From contig JAQGNS010000595.1 in the NCBI GenBank assembly GCA_028291705.1, forward strand, positions 1 through 42,547: a stretch of DNA of 42,547 bases. Reading direction: 5' to 3'. Both the position numbers and the translations under genes were made by a program. Below, one piece after another: positions 37,374 through 42,547 of this stretch. The stretch comes from Nevskia sp. GTDB lineage: Bacteria > Pseudomonadota > Gammaproteobacteria > Nevskiales > Nevskiaceae. A model generated the notes under the pieces. It was not told the origin of the DNA. It searched no databases and saw only the letters and a list, made by a program, of their open reading frames with translations. Positions within the stretch are counted from its first letter, which is position 1, and the number at the start of each line of letters is the position of its first letter.

Positions 37374-39167
37374 TCAACGGCTGCCGGTGATCCCCGCCTC
37401 TTTCCCGCCCGCCAGTTGCAGCCGCACATTCCGGCGCCGCTCCATCGAATGCAGGCTGAACAAGCGGTACTTGCCGAAGCGCTTGGCCAGTTCCACCTCG
37501 CCGGCGTACTCGGCGGCGAAGCGTTCCGGCGATTCCAGCGCCAGCCGGGCGGCGAAGGCTTCGGTGACGAAGATCATGCCGGGCGGGGTCACCGGCTCGA
37601 TGCGGGCGGTGAAGGAGAGCTGCGAGCCGTAGTAGTTGTCGACGTTCTCCACCGGGTCGTGGCCGGCGAAGGCGGGGGCGAAGTGCACCGCCAGGCGCAG
37701 TTCGATCTCGCGCAGCATGCCGCTTTCGCTGCGCCGCACTTCCTCGATGCAGCCCTGGATCGCCACCGCGATCTCGGCGGCGGTGGCGGCGTCCTCGGTG
37801 ACGACGTTGATGGCGTCGCCCCAGGTGTGGCGGAACAGCACCTTGTCGCCGTGGCGGGCGAGGATCTGCGCCACGCCGCCCATGATGCGCGACCAGAAGC
37901 GCGGCATCTCCTCGTCATGCAGGCGGCGGAAGCCGGCGATGTCGGCGAAGATCAGGCCGACGAAGCGGCGCTTCACGTCCTGCCGCTGCACCGCGGGGCA
38001 GGGCGCCGGCAACTGTGCCGTGCTGCCGCAATCCGCATCCACCCGCAGCCAGTAGCCGGGCGGGTTGGTGGCGGGCGCCAGCTCGACGCGGCGGCACTGG
38101 TTGCCGAGGCGCTGCGCGGCAAGCCGGGCCAGGCCCTGCGCCATGGCGGCGACGTGACTGCCGGCCCAGTCCTGCTCTTCCTCGAGGAAGCCCTGGGTGG
38201 CGATGACTTCGGTGGCCTGCTCCAGGCAGCGCGCCAGGCGCATCGCCCAGCCGGGGCCGAAGCTGCGCTGCCAGCGCTCGATCAGCGGCTTGCGCGCGGT
38301 CGGCAGCACCAGCGACAGGCGCGCGCCGCGCCCCAGGAAATATTCCGCCGCGCACAGGTCGGACGGCTGCAGCAGGGCGGTGTAGACGCGCGCGCCCTCG
38401 CACTGCACCGCATCCAGGCCGCTCACCGCCGGCGCGGTGCGGTCGGCGCCGAACACCACCGGGATCTCGGCGGCGACGCGGTCGATGTAGAACAGCACCG
38501 GCAGGCGCAGCAGGGCCGAGAACTGGTCCTCGATGTGCAGGTGCCGGCAGATCAGGCGGAGCTGCTGGCGGGTGCGGCTGCGCGCGCTGACGTTGCCCTG
38601 GGCCAGCGCATCGGCGGCACGCAGGCTCTGCCGCACGCGGGCGCCGTCGCCCAGCAGCAGCGCCGCCTCGGCCTCGCTGGCGCGCAGGTAATAGTGATCG
38701 GTGTCGTCGGCGGGGATGGTGCCGGCGGCCAGGGCCAGCACCTCGCGCGCCAGCTGATGCGAGGTTTCGGTTTCGCCGGCCAGCAGGAACATGGTGGCGG
38801 CGTTGATGGCGGTGAAGTAGCCGCCGGTCTGGCGGAAGGCGCTCAGGTAGGCCTGGGCCGAGGCCTGGAAGTCCTCGCGGCTGCCGCCGGCCAGGGCCAG
38901 GTCCTTGAGCAGGCGGCCTTGCAGGGCGAGCCAGTCCTCGTCGATCTCTTCCTCGCGCAGACCCAGCTCGCGGTAGCGGCGCCAGGCGAACTCGGTGCTG
39001 CCGGCATTGGCCAGCGCCAGCAGGGACAGGTATTGCAGCGGACGGGTTTGCACGCCGAGTTGCTGCGCCTGGTCCACCAGGTCGTAGCACAACAGGTAGT
39101 TGCCGGCGCGCTGCGCCTCTTTGGCGCGGGCCGTGAACAGCTCGGCGGTGTTGTCGTTGTGGCCCAT
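37374..39167 (-). CDS. TPR-sensor / SLOG-like / class III nucleotide cyclase three-domain protein
   Basis: 597 residues in three parts. Residues 1 to ~230 are helical repeats of the TPR-S (DUF4071/TRAFs-binding) type: LALANAGSTEFAWRRYRELGL, RLLKDLAL, RQTGGYFTAINAATMFLLAG, TRQQLRLIC. Residues ~240-365 look SLOG/Rossmann-like (PSDLCAAEYFLGRGARLSLVLP, FGPGWAMRLARCLEQATEVIAT). Residues ~400-575 form a class III cyclase domain with both metal aspartates (D409 in FADIAGF, D451 in HTWGDAINVV) and the transition-state Arg522. The base-selecting Lys is His447, the base-selecting Asp is Asn511 and the transition-state Asn is Ser518, so the nucleotide made cannot be assumed to be cAMP or cGMP. A strong AAGGGGG ribosome site precedes ATG 39167. 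It lies 35 bases after the SLOG gene. Confidence 0.85.
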   Translation of the reverse strand: MGHNDNTAELFTARAKEAQRAGNYLLCYDLVDQAQQLGVQTRPLQYLSLLALANAGSTEFAWRRYRELGLREEEIDEDWLALQGRLLKDLALAGGSREDFQASAQAYLSAFRQTGGYFTAINAATMFLLAGETETSHQLAREVLALAAGTIPADDTDHYYLRASEAEAALLLGDGARVRQSLRAADALAQGNVSARSRTRQQLRLICRHLHIEDQFSALLRLPVLFYIDRVAAEIPVVFGADRTAPAVSGLDAVQCEGARVYTALLQPSDLCAAEYFLGRGARLSLVLPTARKPLIERWQRSFGPGWAMRLARCLEQATEVIATQGFLEEEQDWAGSHVAAMAQGLARLAAQRLGNQCRRVELAPATNPPGYWLRVDADCGSTAQLPAPCPAVQRQDVKRRFVGLIFADIAGFRRLHDEEMPRFWSRIMGGVAQILARHGDKVLFRHTWGDAINVVTEDAATAAEIAVAIQGCIEEVRRSESGMLREIELRLAVHFAPAFAGHDPVENVDNYYGSQLSFTARIEPVTPPGMIFVTEAFAARLALESPERFAAEYAGEVELAKRFGKYRLFSLHSMERRRNVRLQLAGGKEAGITGSR

Positions 39168-39202
39168 GGCTGCTTCCCCCTTCCCCGCGACTCCTGGTTA
39201 TC

Positions 39203-39958
39203 TCAGGCATCGTGCGCCGGAGTGTACGCGACCGCTGGATCGATCACGATCAAGCGATGCCCCCCGCCATCCGGCATGGGCGGGGGATCGGTGCAGAATT
39301 CATCGGGTATGTGGTGCGGGTTGCGGCGCCAGTCGACTACTTCGGCGGTGCCGCCGGGGCGCAGCAGGTTCTGCTCGCGCAGGATGGCGACGAGGATGTC
39401 CGAGCGCTGCGCCAGGCAGGCGGCAAGGTGGCGGTACTGCTGCTCGCGGAAGGCCTTGTCGCGCAACTCGGCGGCGCCGCTGCCGGGCGGCAGCAGGTCG
39501 ACGATGGTCTCGCACGAAGCCAGGGTGGTTTCGATCTGCTGCCGGCGCAGTTGGCGCTGCGCCGGCGAGATGACTACACCGGCTTCGCGCAGGTTGTCGA
39601 GCCAGTCTTCCAGCAGGGTGTCCGGCGGCACCGGCAGCAGGCCGATCATGCGGAACGGAATGTCCTTCTCCAGCAGCCAGCCGCTCAGCACCCGTGCGAA
39701 CAGCAGGTCCGAGCCGGGAGCGAGGCCGGTGAGCAGGCACACCTGGGCGAAATCGCCGTCGGGGAACAGGCGCGGCAACACGCCCTGGCGCAGCTGCGTC
39801 ACCACGTTTTCCTCTTCCGCCGCGCCGAGCTGGAGGTGGCCGGTGCCGCCGAGCAGGAGTTCGCTGTCGCCGCGACCGGCGAGCGTGCCCAGCCAGCGCG
39901 CCAGCGGCACGGGTGTGCGCGAGGTGGCGCGGTTCAGCGGGGGCGTGGGCTTGGACAC
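39203..39958 (-). CDS. SLOG-like (SMF/DprA-LOG superfamily) nucleotide-binding protein
   Basis: 251 residues without signal peptide or membrane segment. The pattern matches bacterial SLOG families: LLLGGTGHLQLG (33-44), an early strand with Gly-rich loop; VCLLTGLAPGSDLLFARVL (73-91), equivalent to the LSGLAEGAD-type phosphate-binding loop; PFRMIGLLPVP; and SDILVAIL...GGTAEVVDWRR (186-212), equivalent to the terminal GGTADVV motif. Such domains bind or process nucleotides. The start is GTG 39958, with no obvious Shine-Dalgarno but a hairpin just upstream. It is the first gene of a two-gene unit with the cyclase. I call a sensor or effector role by context only. Confidence 0.75.
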   Translation of the reverse strand: MSKPTPPLNRATSRTPVPLARWLGTLAGRGDSELLLGGTGHLQLGAAEEENVVTQLRQGVLPRLFPDGDFAQVCLLTGLAPGSDLLFARVLSGWLLEKDIPFRMIGLLPVPPDTLLEDWLDNLREAGVVISPAQRQLRRQQIETTLASCETIVDLLPPGSGAAELRDKAFREQQYRHLAACLAQRSDILVAILREQNLLRPGGTAEVVDWRRNPHHIPDEFCTDPPPMPDGGGHRLIVIDPAVAYTPAHDA

Positions 39959-39970
39959 GATGACACTTTA

Positions 39971-39994
39971 GCGCTTTGCGTCAGGGCAAAGCGC
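39971..39994 (-). promoter_or_regulatory. Leader hairpin of the SLOG-cyclase unit
   Basis: GCGCTTTGC (39971-39979) and GCAAAGCGC (39986-39994) form a perfect 9-base stem with a 6-base loop, 12 bases upstream of the GTG start. No Shine-Dalgarno lies between the hairpin and the start. It could regulate translation or act as an attenuator. Confidence 0.5.
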
Positions 39995-40011
39995 GACATG
40001 CATCGCAGTAT

Positions 40012-40057
40012 GGACACTATAGACATCCTGTCTAAGACACCGGACATCCATGTCCGG
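40012..40057 (-). promoter_or_regulatory. Tandem operator-like palindromes and possible promoter of the SLOG-cyclase unit
   Basis: Two adjacent inverted repeats of the form RGACA-N3/4-TGTCY: AGACA-tcc-TGTCT (40021-40033) and CCGGACAT-cc-ATGTCCGG (40040-40057). Their centres are 22 bases apart, about two helical turns. Extra half-sites GGACA (40012-40016) and AGACA (40035-40039) are present. A minus-strand TATAGT (40021-40016) at the edge of the first palindrome could be a -10, which would put the second palindrome over the -35 region. Confidence 0.5.
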
Positions 40058-40060
40058 ACT

Positions 40061-40103
40061 GTTCAAATAAGCGGGTTGGCTAAATTTGCCGGTTCAAATA
40101 AGC
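40061..40103. repeat. 12-base direct repeat pair
   Basis: GTTCAAATAAGC occurs at 40061-40072 and again at 40092-40103, a 31-base period, between the operator-like palindromes and the thiolase terminator. It may mark a small duplication. No function assigned. Confidence 0.55.
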
Positions 40104-40104
40104 A

Positions 40105-40131
40105 AAAGCGGCTGGGCGAAAGCGCCGCTTT
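40105..40131 (-). terminator. Intrinsic terminator of the thiolase gene
   Basis: AAAGCGGC (40105-40112) pairs with GCCGCTTT (40124-40131), 11-base loop, only 3 bases past the thiolase stop. On the minus strand the stem is followed by a T-rich stretch (CTTTTGCTTATTTG). Confidence 0.7.
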
Positions 40132-40134
40132 GGC

Positions 40135-41319
40135 TTAGATCATCTCGATGGCGAGGGCTACGGCCTCACCGCCGCCGATGCACAGGCTGGCGATGCCGCG
40201 CTTGCCGCCGGTCTTGCGCAGGGCGCCGACCAGGGTGGTGACGAGGCGGGCGCCGGAGGCGCCGATGGGGTGGCCCAGGGCGCAGGCGCCGCCGTGGATG
40301 TTGACCTTGTCGTGGGGCAGGTTGTGCTCCTTCATCGCGGCCATGGTGACCACGGCGAAGGCTTCGTTGATTTCCCACAGGTCGACGTCGGCGGCTTTCC
40401 AGTTGAGCTTTTCCAGCAGCTTGGCGATGGCGTGGACCGGGGCGACGGTGAACTCGCCCGGCAGGCGCGAGTGCTGGCTGTGACCGACGATACGGGCCAG
40501 CGGCTTGATGCCGCGCTTCTCCGCTTCGGACTGCGCCATCAGCACCACCGCGGCGGCGCCGTCGGAGATGGAGGCGGAGGTGGCGGCGGTGACGGTGCCG
40601 TTCTTGTTGAAGGCGGGCTTCAGCGTCGGAATCTTCTCCGGCTTGCCCTTGGCGGGCTGCTCGTCGACGCTGATCGTTTCGCTGCCGCCCTTGCCGGCCA
40701 CTTCCACCGGGGTGATCTCGAAGGCGAAGCCGCCGTTGGCGCCGGCTTCCTGCGCGCGCTTCAATGAGGTGATGGCGAAGTCATCCTGCTGGGCACGGGT
40801 GAAACCGTACTTCTCCACCGTGCGCTCGGCGTAGACGCCCATCGGGGTGCGCTTCTCGTAGGCGTCTTCCAGGCCGTCCAGCGCCATGTGGTCGAGCAGC
40901 TCACCGTGGCCGTAGCGGTAGCCGCCGCGGCCCTTGAGCAGCAGGTAGGGCGCGTTGGTCATGCTCTCCATGCCGCCCGCCAGCATCACCTTGTTGGTGC
41001 CGGCCTTGAGCTGGTCGTGGGCGAACATGATGGCCTTGAGGCCGCTGCCGCACATCTTGTTGATGGTGGTGCAGGCCGTGGACAGCGCCAGCCCGGCGCC
41101 GAGCGCCGCCTGGCGCGCCGGGGCCTGGCCCTGGCCGGCCATCAGCACATTGCCCATGATCACCTCGTCGATGTCCTCGGCCTTGAGGCCGGCGCGCTCC
41201 ACCGCGGCCTTGATCGCCACGCTGCCGAGCTGGTTGGCGGACAGGGAGGAGAACACGCCGAGCATGCCGCCCATGGGCGTGCGGGCGATGGAGGCGATGA
41301 CGATGGGATCCTGGGACAT
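40135..41319 (-). CDS. Acetyl-CoA C-acetyltransferase (thiolase)
   Basis: A 394-residue biosynthetic-type thiolase, condensing two acetyl-CoA to acetoacetyl-CoA or cleaving beta-ketoacyl-CoA. The nucleophile is C90 in TTINKMCGSGLKA, the His base H350 in GGACALGHPIGASG, and the second cysteine C380 in ASLCIGGGEA. NEAF is present in LWEINEAFAVV. It fits AtoB/PhaA-type enzymes. No partner gene (reductase, CoA-transferase, PHA synthase) is adjacent, so the pathway (ketone-body, polyhydroxybutyrate or fatty-acid breakdown) is open. Confidence 0.95.
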   Translation of the reverse strand: MSQDPIVIASIARTPMGGMLGVFSSLSANQLGSVAIKAAVERAGLKAEDIDEVIMGNVLMAGQGQAPARQAALGAGLALSTACTTINKMCGSGLKAIMFAHDQLKAGTNKVMLAGGMESMTNAPYLLLKGRGGYRYGHGELLDHMALDGLEDAYEKRTPMGVYAERTVEKYGFTRAQQDDFAITSLKRAQEAGANGGFAFEITPVEVAGKGGSETISVDEQPAKGKPEKIPTLKPAFNKNGTVTAATSASISDGAAAVVLMAQSEAEKRGIKPLARIVGHSQHSRLPGEFTVAPVHAIAKLLEKLNWKAADVDLWEINEAFAVVTMAAMKEHNLPHDKVNIHGGACALGHPIGASGARLVTTLVGALRKTGGKRGIASLCIGGGEAVALAIEMI

Positions 41320-41471
41320 GGGGCAATTCCGGCTGGGTTGGAAATTCGAGGGCCGGATTGTCGCCTAAAGCGTTCGGGTACGGCAAAAAACGCTGTATGC
41401 AATTGGGATCGGGGCTTCGCGGGGCCGGGCGCGGTAGCGTCGATTACCCCGCGCCGATGGCTGCTTTGCCG

Positions 41472-41906
41472 CTATAGCTCCCGCTCGATCGCCGTGACCT
41501 TGCCGTCCTTGAAAATCACGCGGATGCGGTCGGTTTCGGACTGTATCGCGGTCGGGTTGTAGTACGTGCCCGGGAAGAAGAAAGGGTCGTAGTAGCGCGG
41601 ATAGGGGTAGAAAAAGGGCGAGGGATACGCCGCCACCGTGCCGTAATTCTGCACCTGGGTGTAATGCCAGATGCGCTGCTGGCCGCCGGCGTCGGTGTGC
41701 TCGGTGATGCGGTCGGGCTTGCCCAGCGCCAGCTGCACCCCGGCTTCCGGCATGTCCAGGGCGATCTCGCCCTTCTTTACCAGCTCCTGCTGGGCCGGCG
41801 TCAGATTGGAGTAAATCCCCGGATTGTCCTTGATGCGGTTTTCCGGGGTGGCGCAGCCGCTCAGGGCGGCGAGGATCAGCAGGGCGGGAACCAGTAAACG
41901 TTTCAT
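41472..41906 (-). CDS. Small outer-membrane-type lipoprotein, 144 residues
   Basis: Starts MKRLLVPALLILAALSGC with a clear lipobox (LSGC, C18). The next residues (ATPENRI) lack Asp at +2, so outer-membrane sorting is expected. The mature part has NLTPAQQELVKKGEIALDMPEAGVQLALGKPDR, a pattern seen in SmpA/BamE-like small lipoproteins, then an aromatic Tyr/Phe/Pro-rich segment (YPSPFFYPYPRYYDPFFFPG) and a final strand RIRVIFKDGKVTAIE. GGAG lies 7 bases before ATG 41906. Function unknown. The frame open to 42470 upstream is not coding. Confidence 0.82.
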   Translation of the reverse strand: MKRLLVPALLILAALSGCATPENRIKDNPGIYSNLTPAQQELVKKGEIALDMPEAGVQLALGKPDRITEHTDAGGQQRIWHYTQVQNYGTVAAYPSPFFYPYPRYYDPFFFPGTYYNPTAIQSETDRIRVIFKDGKVTAIEREL

Positions 41907-42018
41907 GAACGCACTCCATGACCGCGCAGGGCTGGCGCAATGATATAGCGTCTGCGTGAGTGCCTGAATGGGGGCTGAATGTTGCAGCGGGCGGTTGGGT
42001 TTTATCGCGCCGTTCTCC

Positions 42019-42060
42019 CATGCGTGCCATGCGTGCCAAGGTTTGTTGTTGGCACGCATG
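42019..42060. repeat. Tandem 9-mer and 12-base-pair hairpin
   Basis: CATGCGTGC is duplicated in tandem (42019-42027, 42028-42036). The second copy, extended to CATGCGTGCCAA (42028-42039), pairs perfectly with TTGGCACGCATG (42049-42060) around a 9-base loop. Confidence 0.7.
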
Positions 42061-42184
42061 CGGTGAGCGATGTTCCTTTTCGACGAGAAAGTGCCGGGAC
42101 TCAAGTGAGCGGCAGGCCCCGGGTAGCGCTGTGCGCTTCCCGGGCTACGGGGCGGCGTGCATATGTTGAGGCCAGCAGAACTGG

Positions 42185-42204
42185 ATCCCCGCCTGCGCGG
42201 GGAT
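42185..42204. repeat. ATCCCCGC-CTGC-GCGGGGAT hairpin repeat
   Basis: A perfect 8-base stem with a 4-base loop, followed by GACG. Sequences of this type (GGATCCCCGCCTGCGCGGGG) are widespread dispersed intergenic repeats in proteobacteria. A partial relative (GTCATTCCCGCG) may occur near 8254. Confidence 0.7.
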
Positions 42205-42369
42205 GACGAAGAGGGCTGAGGAGCGCCCAAGAGCGACACTTCGGCTTTTGATGTTGTTTTGCGCTTTTGATTTGGCTTTTGACGTACCTCCCCGTCTGGC
42301 TGCGCCGAGCATCGGAGGCCAAGGTGGAACAGCCGCGCGCAGACGCGGGCGAGGCAGGATGCCGAAGCG

Positions 42370-42403
42370 TTTTTAGACAGGCCAGGGATGGCCTGTCTAA
42401 AAA
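42370..42403. repeat. 14-base-pair inverted repeat, terminator-like
   Basis: TTTTTAGACAGGCC (42370-42383) pairs perfectly with GGCCTGTCTAAAAA (42390-42403), 6-base loop. The A/T ends of the arms would give U-rich tails in both directions, so it may act as a bidirectional terminator within the repeat cluster. Confidence 0.7.
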
Positions 42404-42431
42404 CCCCACCTTGGCCGAGAAGCGCAGGGAA

Positions 42432-42461
42432 CCCATCAATCACCGATAGGTGATTGATGGG
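42432..42461. repeat. 13-base-pair inverted repeat
   Basis: CCCATCAATCACC (42432-42444) pairs perfectly with GGTGATTGATGGG (42449-42461) around GATA. It is the third of four closely packed hairpins in this cluster. Confidence 0.7.
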
Positions 42462-42487
42462 CGCAGACATCGGGTCGCATTTCTTTT

Positions 42488-42526
42488 GGTTACTTTTCTT
42501 TGGGCGAAACCCAAAGAAAAGTAACC
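42488..42526. repeat. 17-base-pair inverted repeat
   Basis: GGTTACTTTTCTTTGGG (42488-42504) pairs perfectly with CCCAAAGAAAAGTAACC (42510-42526) around CGAAA. A smaller CCGCC/GGCGG stem follows. This resembles abundant intergenic repeats that I associate with Xanthomonadaceae and relatives; that link is from memory. Confidence 0.75.
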
Positions 42527-42547
42527 CGCCTTCAGGGCGGAACCGGG

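Larger units (their letters stand above)
41907..42547. other. Gene-free region with a cluster of perfect hairpin repeats
   Basis: About 640 bases with no credible gene. It contains five separate perfect inverted repeats between 42028 and 42526, listed individually, plus a tandem 9-base duplication. T-rich patches lie around 42244-42290. Short open frames here run through the hairpins and have no family features. The right end is cut by the window edge. Confidence 0.7.

Noticed and set aside
37353-39971. 872-codon plus-strand open frame opposite the SLOG-cyclase unit
   Set aside because: No motif or sensible composition. The minus-strand proteins have recognisable domains, ribosome sites and normal starts.
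42101-42470. Short open frames at the right end on both strands
   Set aside because: They run through several perfect hairpins, lack ribosome sites and motifs, and one is only the upstream extension of the lipoprotein frame.

Overview
The window reads as a chromosomal segment of a high-GC Gammaproteobacterium, probably from the Xanthomonadales/Nevskiales area. This rests on the gene order lptD-surA-pdxA-rsmA divergent from amgK-murU, on opgGH and ornithine-lipid genes, and on intergenic hairpin repeats of a kind I associate with those groups. The placement is an inference. I see no rRNA, tRNA, CRISPR array, transposase, prophage or plasmid gene. Most long open frames antisense to the listed genes are high-GC shadows.

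Left part (1-16.6 kb): cell envelope. On the minus strand, lptD, surA, pdxA and rsmA (cut by the window edge) form the familiar outer-membrane-assembly/housekeeping block. Divergent from it, amgK-murU (peptidoglycan recycling to UDP-MurNAc) runs into an OsmC-like and a small phosphatase-like gene, with overlapping stop/start codons at the last two junctions. A second minus-strand series (rnt, opgG, opgH, olsB, olsA, lipA, gmm) puts periplasmic glucan synthesis next to ornithine-lipid synthesis, lipoate synthesis and a GDP-mannose hydrolase.

Middle (16.6-31.5 kb): argG is followed by small or uncharacterised genes: a 68-residue protein with a self-complementary leader, a 57-residue membrane protein next to a DUF2167 protein, an epoxide-hydrolase-like enzyme and two hypotheticals. 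Next is a complete NAD-linked molybdenum formate dehydrogenase locus. It holds a ModE-like/PBP-like regulator divergent from an oxalate/formate-antiporter-family transporter, then fdsG-fdsB-fdsA-fdhD-fdsD. A moaB gene for the same cofactor pathway lies about 6 kb further on. A MarC family membrane protein follows fdsD.

Right part (31.5-42.5 kb): accessory genes. These are a GNAT acetyltransferase, an AraC regulator divergent from a secreted delta-60-repeat protein with a long Ser-rich linker and a Gly-rich C-terminal anchor, a DUF3052 protein, a GST, an L,D-transpeptidase and moaB. The most interesting locus is a two-gene unit at 37374-39958. It pairs a SLOG-like nucleotide-binding protein with a three-part protein (TPR sensor, SLOG-like middle, divergent class III nucleotide cyclase). 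Paired operator-like palindromes and a leader hairpin lie upstream. I read it as a candidate nucleotide-second-messenger signalling or defence module. A thiolase and a lipoprotein follow, and the last ~600 bases are a gene-free cluster of perfect hairpins.
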